Below are positions 1-8,416 of a stretch of 64,000 nucleotides of DNA, piece by piece. The DNA comes from Sphingobium subterraneum (GTDB taxonomy: Bacteria > Pseudomonadota > Alphaproteobacteria > Sphingomonadales > Sphingomonadaceae): assembly GCF_014199435.1 (NCBI RefSeq), contig NZ_JACIJP010000001.1, positions 310,001-374,000 of the forward strand, read 5' to 3'. The notes beneath the pieces were generated by a model. The model did no database searches and was not told the DNA's origin. It saw only the letters and a program-made list of their open reading frames with translations. Within the stretch, counting starts at the first letter, position 1, and each line of letters starts with the position of its first letter. The translations under genes and the position numbers were made by a program.

Positions 1-2
1 AC

Positions 3-437
3 GAGGAGATCGAAAAGGCGGCGGGCATGACCATCAGCGATATCTTCGCCCGTTTCGGCGAGGAGAATTTTCGCGATGGCGAGCGGCGCGTCATCGCCCG
101 CTTGCTCGAACAGGAGCGGCAGGTGATAGCGACGGGCGGCGGCGCTTTCATGAACGCAGAAACCCGCGCGCTGATCCTGGAACGCGGTATCGCGATCTGG
201 CTGGATGCCGATATCAACGTTCTGGTCGAGCGGGTCGGACGTCGCGACACGCGTCCGATGCTTCAGGGCAAGGACGCACGCACCGTACTCACCGCCCTCG
301 CTGAACAACGCAACCCCGTCTACGCGCTCGCGCCGGTGCACATCACTAGCAGCGCCACACCCCATGAAGTGACCGTAGATGCCATTATCCAGGCTCTTGC
401 CTCGCCCGAATTTACCGTGAAAGCCGCTTCCTCATGA
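3..437 (+). CDS. aroK: Shikimate kinase, 5' end cut by the window edge
   Basis: Shikimate kinase phosphorylates shikimate at the 3-hydroxyl with ATP in the cytoplasmic chorismate pathway. The reading frame is open from base 3, so the N-terminus and the Walker A loop lie outside the window. Visible family features are the IATGGGAF motif, the RRDTRPML segment (nucleotide-lid arginines) and the C-terminal EQRNPVYALA segment with the R-x-x-x-Y pattern. The stop overlaps the aroB start as ATGA, so the two are probably translationally coupled. The pairing with aroB supports the assignment. Only the missing start limits confidence. Confidence 0.93.
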   Translation, partial: EEIEKAAGMTISDIFARFGEENFRDGERRVIARLLEQERQVIATGGGAFMNAETRALILERGIAIWLDADINVLVERVGRRDTRPMLQGKDARTVLTALAEQRNPVYALAPVHITSSATPHEVTVDAIIQALASPEFTVKAASS

Positions 438-1546
438 CACTCATTCCCGTCGCGCTGGCGGACCGCAGCTATGACATTCTTGTGGAGGAAGGCGCGCTTG
501 ACCGGGCGGGCCAGCACCTCGCCCGGTTTGCGCGCACGGGCCGACTGGTCGTCGTGACCGACCAGAACGTCGCTGTGGCCCATCTGCCAAGGCTCGAAAG
601 CAGCCTTGCGAGTGCCGGCGTGCGGGTGGAAGCGATCGTCCTTCCGGCCGGGGAGAGTACGAAAAGCTGGGAACATCTGGCCGCATTGACCGACCGGCTG
701 CTGGCGCTGGAAGTGGAGCGCGCGGACCATATCATCGCGCTGGGCGGCGGGGTAATCGGCGATCTTGTGGGTTTTGCGGCATCGATCCTGAAGCGCGGCT
801 GTTCGTTCGTGCAGGTGCCCACGACGTTGTTGGCGCAGGTCGACAGCTCGGTGGGCGGCAAGACCGCGATCAACACGCCAGCGGGCAAGAATCTCGTTGG
901 TGCGTTCTATCAGCCCGCTTTCGTGCTGATCGACCCGACGAGCCTCGATACGCTGCCGCCGCGTGATGTTCGCGCTGGCTACGCGGAGGTGGTGAAATAT
1001 GGCCTGATCGACGACTTCGCGTTCTTCGAATATTGCGAGGCGCATGGGGCCGAACTGCTCGCGGGAGACAGTGCGGCGCGCGCGCACGCGATTGTCACCA
1101 GCGTACGTGCCAAAGCCGCGATCGTGGGTGACGATGAGCGCGAGACGAGCGGACGGCGCGCGCTGCTCAACCTGGGGCATACCTTCGGCCATGCGCTGGA
1201 GGCGGAGATGGGCTTTTCCGACCGCCTTCTGCACGGGGAGGGTGTGGCGGCAGGCATGGCGCTGGCATTCCGCTATTCAACACGAATCGGTTTGTGTTCC
1301 GCGCAGGATAGCGAGAGGGTCGCCGCGCATCTGCGCGACGCCGGGCTCCCTCATGGGCTGGCGAGTGCAGGGATAGACGCGTCAGGTGCGGCCCTCGTCA
1401 CGCATATGCTCCACGACAAGAAGATGGCTGCGGGCAAGCTCCCCTTCCTCTTGGCGCGCGGGATCGGGCAGACGTTCTTGGCAAAGGATGTCGACCTGGG
1501 CGACGTGGCTGCGTTTCTGGATGAGGAGCGGACGGCGGGGCGATAA
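434..1546 (+). CDS. aroB: 3-dehydroquinate synthase
   Basis: Converts DAHP to 3-dehydroquinate using NAD and a divalent metal, the second step of the shikimate pathway. The 370-residue product has the family length. Diagnostic motifs are GGGVIGDLVGFAAS (NAD-binding glycine-rich turn), PTTLLAQVDSSVGGKTAIN and the metal-ligand segment NLGHTFGHALE. It starts inside the aroK stop (ATGA), an arrangement common for aroKB. The next gene is convergent and begins 4 bp after the stop, so this is the end of the operon. Confidence 0.97.
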   Translation: MTLIPVALADRSYDILVEEGALDRAGQHLARFARTGRLVVVTDQNVAVAHLPRLESSLASAGVRVEAIVLPAGESTKSWEHLAALTDRLLALEVERADHIIALGGGVIGDLVGFAASILKRGCSFVQVPTTLLAQVDSSVGGKTAINTPAGKNLVGAFYQPAFVLIDPTSLDTLPPRDVRAGYAEVVKYGLIDDFAFFEYCEAHGAELLAGDSAARAHAIVTSVRAKAAIVGDDERETSGRRALLNLGHTFGHALEAEMGFSDRLLHGEGVAAGMALAFRYSTRIGLCSAQDSERVAAHLRDAGLPHGLASAGIDASGAALVTHMLHDKKMAAGKLPFLLARGIGQTFLAKDVDLGDVAAFLDEERTAGR

Positions 1547-1550
1547 GGCA

Positions 1551-1877
1551 TCACGCCCGCCAGTAAAGCCATCCTGCCCAAAGCCACGCGGCGATCAGCG
1601 CCGAACCGCCGATCGGCGTAATCGCGCCCAGCCAGCGCGGACCACCCAGTGCCATCAGATACAGCGTCCCTGCGAAGATCAGCGCGCCGATGAGCATCAG
1701 CATGGCGGGACCGCGCGCCAAGGGCAAAACCACCAGCGCCGCAACCGCGTGAACAAGCTGATACATCCCGCCCGTGCGCAACCACTCCGCCGCCTGCGGG
1801 CCGCTCGCGCCATGGGCGCCGAATGCTCCAGCGGCAATGGCAAGCGCCGCGCTCAGGGCCGCTAACACACCGATCAT
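1551..1877 (-). CDS. DUF423 family small membrane protein
   Basis: A 108-residue hydrophobic protein with about four membrane segments. The N-terminal AAGAFGAHG motif and the central LVHAVAAL segment are typical of the DUF423 (YgdD-like) family of inner-membrane proteins, whose function is not established. Its ATG overlaps the TAA stop of the upstream antiporter by one base (TAATG), so it is co-translated as the last gene of the radA-cvpA-scaffold-antiporter operon. Family identity is confident from the motif pattern and length; the role is unknown. Confidence 0.85.
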   Translation of the reverse strand: MIGVLAALSAALAIAAGAFGAHGASGPQAAEWLRTGGMYQLVHAVAALVVLPLARGPAMLMLIGALIFAGTLYLMALGGPRWLGAITPIGGSALIAAWLWAGWLYWRA

Positions 1878-3670
1878 TATGCGTCCTCCCCCGTATTTTC
1901 CCGCGAGCGCAGGACCATTTCGCGGCCTGGCCGGTACATCATATGCTTGCCCGCCATCAGGCCATGTTCCTGCTGCACGTCAAGCCTGGCCTTGTCGTTC
2001 TCGCGATATTGCTGTTCGACCTCGCCAATATCTTCATCGTCCACGCCCAGTTCCTTGAGCGCAAGGATCCCCATGGCAATGGCCGATTCGTGGACTTCGC
2101 GCATGACCCCGGCCAGTTCGAGGGGACGAAGACGCAGCAAATGACGCCGGTCAAACACCCGGACAAGGATTGCGGCTTGGGGGAACGCCTCCATCACCGG
2201 CTGCAACTGCGCGGCGTCCAGCGAGGGGTCGTCGATGCAAAAGACAATCAGTCGCGCCTCCTCTGCACCGGCCCGGCGGAGCAGATCGATGCGCGTTCCA
2301 TCGCCATAATAGACTTTCGCCTCGAATTTGCTGGAAAGCTCGATTTGCGCGGGTTTGCGGTCGACAAGAGTCAACCGGAAGCCTTTGCCCATCAGCATTT
2401 GCGCGACCGTCTGGCCGAAGCGGCCATAGCCGATGATGATGGCGTCGCCCTGCTCGCTGTCTTCCGGTCCGTCGAGCTGTCCGGCACGCGGTTTGGCAAA
2501 TTCGAGCCTTCGGGCGAACAGCATCAGGAACGGCGTCGTCGCCATCGAGAGAGTGACGACGGCGCTGAACAGGCTGGCGGCTTCCGGGCGGATGAGCAGC
2601 GCGTCGCGCGCCTGACCGAACAGGACGAAACCGAACTCGCCGCCCTGGCTCAGCAACAGACCCAGTGCGAGAGCCGGTTTACCGCCAAATCCGAATAGCC
2701 GAGCAAGGACCCAGACCACAGCCACTTTTACCGCCACCAGCGTCGCCGCCATGGTTAGGACGAACAGGGGATTGGCGAGCACGGCGTCGACATCCAGCAC
2801 CATGCCTACCGCGAGGAAGAACAGTCCGAGCAGGATGGACCGGAATGGCTCGACGTCCGCCTCGATCTCGTGCCGATAGGGCGAATCAGCGAGGATCACG
2901 CCCGCGACAAACGCGCCCAGTGCGGTCGACAGGTGCAGACTGTGCATCAGCGCGGCGCTGGCGATGACCGTGAACAAGCCGACGACGACGAACAATTCCC
3001 GTTCGCCCAGCTTGCCGACGATGTGCAACACCGGGCGGAGCACGAAGCGTCCGGCGAGCACCAGCGCGGCAATCGCGGCGACGGTGTAAAGTGCCAGCAT
3101 CCAGCCGGGCGGCCCGCCGACGTCGGCCGGATTGCGCGACAGTGCCGCGATGATGGTGATGAGCGGGACGATCGAGAGATCCTGGAACAGCAGGATCGAA
3201 AACGCCTTTTCCCCGAAAGGCGAGTTGATGCGCCCGCTGTTCTTCAATCCCGGCAGCACCTGCGCCGTGGACGACAAAGCGAGCGGCAGACCAAGCGCCA
3301 GCGCAGCCCCGCCGGTAAACGCGGTGCCGAAATAAAGGAGCGTCGACAAAACGAGCCCTGCCACCACGACCTGCGAGAGGCCCAGACCAAAGATGTCGCG
3401 CTTCAGCCGCCAGAGGCGTGCCGGATGCAGTTCCAGACCGACGATAAACATCAGCAGGACGATGCCGATCTCCGCGATGTCGAGTTTCGATTCGCCGCCG
3501 CCCACCAGCGCCAGCCCATGCGGGCCGACCAGCGCTCCCGCGATCAGGTAGCCGAGCACCGCACCCAGCCCGAGGCGGCGGAAAAGCAGCACGAAAACGG
3601 TCGCGAAACCCAGAAGGATAACGCCCTCGCTCAGGATCAGACTGGTGGCGGTGGGAGCAGCGTCCTGCAT
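1877..3670 (-). CDS. Kef-type monovalent cation:proton antiporter (CPA2) with TrkA-N domain
   Basis: A 597-residue inner-membrane antiporter of the CPA2 family. Residues about 10-385 form 12-13 hydrophobic helices, including the conserved ALSSTAQVLPGL segment. Residues about 408-530 form a Rossmann TrkA-N (RCK) domain beginning IIIGYGRFGQTVAQML, which in KefB/KefC gates K+ efflux through NAD(H) or glutathione adducts. The start is tied to the stop of the scaffold gene by a one-base overlap, and its own stop overlaps DUF423. KefB versus KefC, and the cation moved, cannot be decided from sequence. Confidence 0.88.
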   Translation of the reverse strand: MQDAAPTATSLILSEGVILLGFATVFVLLFRRLGLGAVLGYLIAGALVGPHGLALVGGGESKLDIAEIGIVLLMFIVGLELHPARLWRLKRDIFGLGLSQVVVAGLVLSTLLYFGTAFTGGAALALGLPLALSSTAQVLPGLKNSGRINSPFGEKAFSILLFQDLSIVPLITIIAALSRNPADVGGPPGWMLALYTVAAIAALVLAGRFVLRPVLHIVGKLGERELFVVVGLFTVIASAALMHSLHLSTALGAFVAGVILADSPYRHEIEADVEPFRSILLGLFFLAVGMVLDVDAVLANPLFVLTMAATLVAVKVAVVWVLARLFGFGGKPALALGLLLSQGGEFGFVLFGQARDALLIRPEAASLFSAVVTLSMATTPFLMLFARRLEFAKPRAGQLDGPEDSEQGDAIIIGYGRFGQTVAQMLMGKGFRLTLVDRKPAQIELSSKFEAKVYYGDGTRIDLLRRAGAEEARLIVFCIDDPSLDAAQLQPVMEAFPQAAILVRVFDRRHLLRLRPLELAGVMREVHESAIAMGILALKELGVDDEDIGEVEQQYRENDKARLDVQQEHGLMAGKHMMYRPGREMVLRSRENTGEDA

Positions 3671-4110
3671 CAGGCAGCCGCACCCTGCGACCGGGCCAGA
3701 CGAACCGCTTCGGCAACTGCATCGAACGCCAGCAGAATGGACGGATGGCGTGCCGGATAATCGCGGGCACGGGCAAGAACAGCAACGCCGGGCCAGAAGT
3801 CAGTATCGTCGCTCTCACCGAGCAGCAGGGCGCGCAGGCAACCGGCGGCCTTGTCGAGCGCGGCGCCATCGAGGCCCGGCGCGTGCCCCGCCATCAACGC
3901 GGCGGAAGCCTGTCCGAGCGCGCAGGCGCGCACTTCCATCCCCAGATCACCGAGCGCGCCATCTTCGCGAAGGCGCACGTCGACCGTCACCCGGCTGCCG
4001 CAGGTTGGCGAGCGGCGCTCGACGGTGGCGTCCGGCTGGGCAAGCCGATGATGGTGCGGGATGTTCGCCGCGAGACGCAGGATCTCGGAATTGTAAAGCG
4101 GCGCGGACAT
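3670..4110 (-). CDS. IscU/NifU-like iron-sulfur cluster assembly scaffold protein
   Basis: A 146-residue protein of the IscU/SufU/NifU-N fold, which builds or relays Fe-S clusters. Two of the three family cysteines are in place: C37 in SPTCGSR and C63 in RACALGQAS. Where SufU-type proteins carry the third ligand near the C-terminus, this protein reads ARHPSILLAF with Ser124; the remaining C91 lies at a non-canonical site. It sits between cvpA and a Kef-type antiporter, not in an isc or suf operon. It may therefore be a divergent scaffold or a non-cluster relative. The fold assignment is good; activity is uncertain. Confidence 0.8.
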   Translation of the reverse strand: MSAPLYNSEILRLAANIPHHHRLAQPDATVERRSPTCGSRVTVDVRLREDGALGDLGMEVRACALGQASAALMAGHAPGLDGAALDKAAGCLRALLLGESDDTDFWPGVAVLARARDYPARHPSILLAFDAVAEAVRLARSQGAAA

Positions 4111-4163
4111 GTCTGTCAGTTAGGGGCTAAGGCCCGCAATGGAAAGGGCAAAGGCGCTCCGTC

Positions 4164-4691
4164 CTAATCGACGCTACTGGCCGCTAAGGGATCGGGCGTA
4201 TTACGCTCGCGCACAAACTGGCTCATCGCGTCGCCACTCGCGCGGAGCAGCGGATAGCTGCGCGCCGATGTCATCCAGACGGGAAGATCCGCGTCGCGAT
4301 TGCCGAACAATGTTCCGTAGGCAAGAGTGAAGGCAAGGAACACGAGCGTCATCCCGATCAGCCCCTTGAGCGCGCCGAAACCCGCGCCGAGCACCCGGTC
4401 GACCGGACCCAGCACCGAAGTCCGCATCCGATTGCCCGCGCGGCGGGCCAGCAGGCGTCCGCCGACATAAGCAACGCCGAACAGCAGCGCGAACGAAGCG
4501 ATGGCGGCGGCGTTGCCCTGCCCCATCACCGTGCCGACAAGATCGCTGACCGGCGCAAGGAACAGGCGTACGGCGAACACCGCCAGTACCCAGGCCAACA
4601 GCGAAAGCACCTCCTGCACAAAACCACGCGAGAAGCCGAACAGCGCGCAGCCGCCCAGCACTAGAAGCATGACCATGTCGAGCGCACTCAT
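4164..4691 (-). CDS. cvpA: CvpA family inner-membrane protein
   Basis: A 175-residue protein with four predicted membrane helices. The N-terminal MSALDMVMLLVLGGCALFGF segment, the GFSRGFVQEVLSLLAW stretch and the later PVDRVLGAGFGALKGLIG motif are characteristic of the CvpA/colicin V production family, linked to membrane homeostasis. It follows radA by 11 bp on the same strand, a pairing often seen in alphaproteobacteria. The C-terminal part after about residue 140 is hydrophilic and poorly conserved in such proteins. Confidence 0.9.
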   Translation of the reverse strand: MSALDMVMLLVLGGCALFGFSRGFVQEVLSLLAWVLAVFAVRLFLAPVSDLVGTVMGQGNAAAIASFALLFGVAYVGGRLLARRAGNRMRTSVLGPVDRVLGAGFGALKGLIGMTLVFLAFTLAYGTLFGNRDADLPVWMTSARSYPLLRASGDAMSQFVRERNTPDPLAASSVD

Positions 4692-4702
4692 GAGGTTGAC
4701 CG

Positions 4703-6076
4703 CTACCCGCGCCCCAGCATCTGGTCAACATAGAGAGCGAGAGTGCGATAGCCCTCTACGCGCATGCCGCCGCTGTCCTTTTCCTGCGCCACATTCGCGG
4801 GTGTCATCGCCCGCTCGAATCCAAGCTTGGCCGATTCGCGCAAGCGCAGCGCCGAATGGGCGACGGGCCGGATTTCGCCCGACAACGCCAGTTCGCCGAA
4901 GTATACGGCGTTCGCCGGCACCGGTCGTTCCGACAACGCCGAAACCAGCGCCGCTGCCACCGCGAGATCGGCCGCTGGGTCGGAAATGCGGTAGCCCCCG
5001 GCAATGTTGAGATAGACCTCGCACGTTGCAAAGCTGAGCCCGCAGCGCGCCTCCAATACCGCCAGGATCATCGCAAGGCGACCGCTATCCCAGCCGACCA
5101 CAGCGCGCCGGGGCGTTGCGCCACTCGCCAGCCGCACCGTCAGCGCCTGAATCTCCACCAACACCGGGCGTGTGCCTTCCAGCGCAGGGAACACCGTCGC
5201 GCCGGTCACATTCTCGTCGCGATGGGTGAGGAACAGCGCCGAGGGATTCTCGACCTCCTCCAGTCCCTGCTCCGCCATCGCGAACACGCCGATTTCATCG
5301 GTTCCCCCGAAGCGGTTCTTGATCGCACGCAAGATGCGATACTGATGACTGCGTTCCCCTTCGAAGCTCAGTACCGTGTCGACCATATGCTCCAGCACAC
5401 GCGGTCCGGCGATGCTGCCGTCCTTCGTTACATGGCCGACGAGAACGACGGCGGTCCCGCGTTCCTTCGCAAAACGGATCAGTTCCTGCGCCGATGCGCG
5501 CACCTGACTGACCGTGCCAGGCGCACCTTCGATCAGGTCGCTGTGCATCGTCTGGATCGAATCGATGATGAGCAGCGCGGGCGGATCTCCCCTGCTCAAG
5601 GTTGTGAGAATATCGCGCACCGATGTCGCGCTGGCGAGCTGGACCGGCGCACTGCCCAGCCCCAGCCGCTGCGCCCGCAACCGGACCTGATCGGCCGCTT
5701 CCTCGCCGCTGATATAGGCGACATCCAGCCCGCGTAGCGCCATCCGCGCCGCGGCCTGAAGCAGCAGCGTCGACTTGCCGATGCCCGGATCACCGCCGAT
5801 GAGTGTCGCTGATCCGGCCACCAGCCCGCCGCCCAGTGCGCGGTCCAGTTCGGCAATACCGGTGGTTTCACGCGGCGGCAGGGCTATGGCGCTGTCGAGA
5901 CTGCTCAGTGCAAGCGCACGGCCCCCGCTGTGCAGATCGTGGCGTGCGGCGAAGACCGTGCCCCCCGATTCCTCGGCCAGCGTGTTCCAACCGCCGCAAT
6001 CCTCGCATTGGCCCTGCCAACGGGGCGCGTCGGACCCGCACTGCTGACACACGAACTTCTTCTTGAGCTTGGCCAT
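4703..6076 (-). CDS. radA: DNA repair protein RadA
   Basis: RadA (Sms) is a RecA-like ATPase that drives branch migration and processing of recombination intermediates. The start at 6076 (MAKLKKKFVCQQCG) is preferred over an ATG nine bases upstream because family members begin this way. Order: C4 zinc finger (C10, C13, C24, C27), Walker A GGDPGIGKSTLL, the RadA-specific KNRFGGTDEIGVF motif, then a Lon-protease-like C-terminal domain. Length is 457 residues, normal for the family. A perfect alphaproteobacterial LexA box lies just upstream, which suggests DNA-damage control of radA and possibly of the genes behind it. Confidence 0.97.
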   Translation of the reverse strand: MAKLKKKFVCQQCGSDAPRWQGQCEDCGGWNTLAEESGGTVFAARHDLHSGGRALALSSLDSAIALPPRETTGIAELDRALGGGLVAGSATLIGGDPGIGKSTLLLQAAARMALRGLDVAYISGEEAADQVRLRAQRLGLGSAPVQLASATSVRDILTTLSRGDPPALLIIDSIQTMHSDLIEGAPGTVSQVRASAQELIRFAKERGTAVVLVGHVTKDGSIAGPRVLEHMVDTVLSFEGERSHQYRILRAIKNRFGGTDEIGVFAMAEQGLEEVENPSALFLTHRDENVTGATVFPALEGTRPVLVEIQALTVRLASGATPRRAVVGWDSGRLAMILAVLEARCGLSFATCEVYLNIAGGYRISDPAADLAVAAALVSALSERPVPANAVYFGELALSGEIRPVAHSALRLRESAKLGFERAMTPANVAQEKDSGGMRVEGYRTLALYVDQMLGRG

Positions 6077-6092
6077 ATCCTCCATTTACCGG

Positions 6093-6107
6093 GAACATAA
6101 ACGGAAC
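6093..6107 (-). promoter_or_regulatory. LexA box (SOS operator) upstream of radA
   Basis: Read on the minus strand the site is GTTC-CGTTTAT-GTTC, an exact match to the GTTC-N7-GTTC direct repeat known as the LexA operator in alphaproteobacteria, with the usual A+T-leaning spacer. It ends 16 bp before the chosen radA start. A second intact box of the same type precedes lexA in this window. It could also affect the divergent gene starting at 6190. Repression by LexA is inferred from sequence only. Confidence 0.72.
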
Positions 6108-6189
6108 ACCAGCGCTATTGAAGCGGTTTGGAACATTATTTTTGCAGCGCTGTGGAAACAGGGGCTTAACTGCGGCATTGCTACGGACG

Positions 6190-6894
6190 ATGAACCGTTC
6201 CACTCTCCGTGTCGCCAGTTATAATATTCGCAAGGCCATCGGTACCGACCGCCGCCGTAACCCGGAACGCATTCTTGCCGTGCTGGCGGAGATCGATGCC
6301 GATGTCGTTGCCCTTCAGGAAGCGGACCGTCGCTTCGGATTGCGCGCCGCTGCGATTCCCCCCGCCTTGCTGGAGCATCACAGCGCCTATCGCGCGGTGC
6401 CCCTGAACCGAATGAACGACAGCATGGGCTGGCATGGCAACGCGGTGCTGGTGCGCAAAACCGCGCAGGTGACGGGATGCGAGGCGCTGCACATCCCCTG
6501 CCTGGAACCGCGCGGCGCGGTGATGGCGGAAGTCGAGCATGACGGCGTGGCCGTGCGCCTTTTCGGCATGCATCTCGATCTGTCTGGCCTGTGGCGGAGG
6601 CGGCAGGCGAGTGCGATTATCCATTCGGCGAGCCAATTGCCGCCGATGCCGACGCTGCTGATGGGCGACCTCAACGAATGGAGCGCGGCACGGGGATGCC
6701 TTGCCGATTTCGCGCGACATTACGCGTTCGCGGCGTGCGGACGCAGTTACCACGCCAGTCGCCCGATCGCGCAACTCGACCGGATCATGCACAGCAGCGA
6801 GCTAACCCTGGTCGACTGCGGCGTCCATGCCAGCCCGACAGCGCGCCATGCGTCCGATCACCTGCCGGTCTGGGCCGACTTCACGCTGAAATGA
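6190..6894 (+). CDS. Endonuclease/exonuclease/phosphatase family protein
   Basis: A 234-residue protein of the EEP (DNase I-like) superfamily, which hydrolyses phosphodiester or phosphomonoester bonds. Visible active-site motifs in order: ASYNIRK, VVALQEAD (metal-binding Glu), MGDLNEW (catalytic Asp and Asn) and ASDHLPVWADF (terminal Asp-His). The ATG at 6190 is chosen because the fold starts right after it; an in-frame ATG at 6118 would add 24 residues unlike the family. There is no clear signal peptide. The substrate could be DNA, lipid headgroup or sugar phosphate. It is divergent from radA and shares the region with the LexA box. Confidence 0.85.
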   Translation: MNRSTLRVASYNIRKAIGTDRRRNPERILAVLAEIDADVVALQEADRRFGLRAAAIPPALLEHHSAYRAVPLNRMNDSMGWHGNAVLVRKTAQVTGCEALHIPCLEPRGAVMAEVEHDGVAVRLFGMHLDLSGLWRRRQASAIIHSASQLPPMPTLLMGDLNEWSAARGCLADFARHYAFAACGRSYHASRPIAQLDRIMHSSELTLVDCGVHASPTARHASDHLPVWADFTLK

Positions 6895-6897
6895 GCC

Positions 6898-8301
6898 TCA
6901 GTCGCCGGTCAGGATGCGGTCGACCAGCTGTTTGACGCTAGGGACGAAGCCGTTGGAATAGAACGGGTCCTGCTTGAATCGATAGGCGCCATGTCCGGCG
7001 AACATCAGATTCTGTTCCGGATCGCCCCCATGGGCAATGTCCTGAAGGGTCTTCTGGATGCAGAAACTGCGCGGATCGGCCAGACGGCCGGTCGAGTTGG
7101 TGTCGCTGTCCATCCAGCTCGAAAAGGCGCACTGCGAAAGGCAGCCCATGCAGTCCGTCTGGTCCTTGCGGATAATTGCCTTTTCGTCGTCGGTCACGAA
7201 CACAAGCGTGTTGTCGGGCGTCTTGAGCGCGCTGACATAGCCCCTGCCAACCCACTCACGCGCGCGCATCAGGTCGCCGCGCGTTACCCAGAAATTCTTG
7301 CCCTTCACCCCGGCGTCGAGCTGGTGGGTATGGTCGCCCGCCTGTTCGAGGCTGAACGCGATCTGCCGTTCGGAACGCGATTCCAGATTGCGCAGAAACG
7401 GCGTGCGCACCGCCGAGCTGTAGAAGCCGGTCGGCGAAAAACGGTGGAGCAGGATATCGCCCGGCTCCAGCGTAGTCAGCTTGTCCTTCCACGCCTGCGG
7501 GATCGGGCTTTCCTGCGTCAGCAGGGGACGGGTGCCAAACTGGAAGGCAATCGTGCCGAGTTCCGGATTGTCGATCCAGTCGTTCCAGTCGCGCAGATAC
7601 CAGACGCCGCCCGCCATCACGATCGGCACATCATCGGAAATGCCGCCTTCGCGCATCGTTTCCCGCAACGCCTTGACGCGGGGATAGGGATCTTCGGGCT
7701 TCAGCGGGTCTTCGGCGTTAGACAGACCATTATGACCGCCCGCAAGCCACGGATCTTCGTAGACGACGGCCGCCAGCCATTCAGCCGCCTTGGAATAGGC
7801 GCGCTTCCACAGCGCGCGGAAGGCGCGGCCGGAACTGACGATGGGCAGATAGCTGACGCCATATTGGGCAGCGATTTCCGACAGCTTGTAAGGCATGCCC
7901 GCGCCGCAGGTAACACCCGCGACCATACCGCGCGTCCGCTCCAGAACGCCGTGCAGGATCCGCTGCGCGCCGCCCATTTCCCACAGCACGTTGATGTTGA
8001 TCGCGCCCTTGCCGTTGGAAATTTCAAACGCGCGCTTCACTTGCTCGACCGCACCCTCGATAGCGTAGGCAACCAGCTCCTCGTGCCGGTCCCGGCGTGT
8101 GCGGCCCGCATAGGTTTGCGGGATGGGGTGGCCATACGCATCGTAGCTGTCGGCATTCACGGCCGATACGGTGCCGATCCCACCCGCCGCAGCCCATGCC
8201 CCCGAGCTGCTGTGATTGGAGACCGCGACCCCTTTGCCACCTTCTACCAGTGGCCACACTTCCCGGCCGCCATAGACGATGGGCTTCAACCCCTTGAACA
8301 C
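6898..8301 (-). CDS. Nitronate monooxygenase-like flavoprotein with C-terminal cysteine cluster
   Basis: A 467-residue member of the 2-nitropropane dioxygenase/nitronate monooxygenase family (FMN-dependent TIM barrel). Supporting segments are GKGVAVSNHSSSGAWAAAGG near the N-terminus, VTCGAGMPYKL, GGHNGLSNAED and PIVMAGGVWYLRDW, consistent with FMN phosphate binding. The C-terminal part carries C384-x2-C387-x3-C391 and C414, a spacing that could hold an Fe-S cluster and is absent from the shorter classical enzymes. It stands alone as a unit on the minus strand, convergent with the EEP gene. Substrate unknown; a reductase role is an alternative. Confidence 0.82.
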   Translation of the reverse strand: MFKGLKPIVYGGREVWPLVEGGKGVAVSNHSSSGAWAAAGGIGTVSAVNADSYDAYGHPIPQTYAGRTRRDRHEELVAYAIEGAVEQVKRAFEISNGKGAININVLWEMGGAQRILHGVLERTRGMVAGVTCGAGMPYKLSEIAAQYGVSYLPIVSSGRAFRALWKRAYSKAAEWLAAVVYEDPWLAGGHNGLSNAEDPLKPEDPYPRVKALRETMREGGISDDVPIVMAGGVWYLRDWNDWIDNPELGTIAFQFGTRPLLTQESPIPQAWKDKLTTLEPGDILLHRFSPTGFYSSAVRTPFLRNLESRSERQIAFSLEQAGDHTHQLDAGVKGKNFWVTRGDLMRAREWVGRGYVSALKTPDNTLVFVTDDEKAIIRKDQTDCMGCLSQCAFSSWMDSDTNSTGRLADPRSFCIQKTLQDIAHGGDPEQNLMFAGHGAYRFKQDPFYSNGFVPSVKQLVDRILTGD

Positions 8302-8416
8302 GCGCTGCTGCTCCTAAAACTTCTACACCCCGCAGGGTGCCGTGATCTCCGCCTATAGCAAGTTTTCCCGTGGGCGGATGAAAATTTTAACCGCACTCGC
8401 GGAAAGCGAACTTTCC

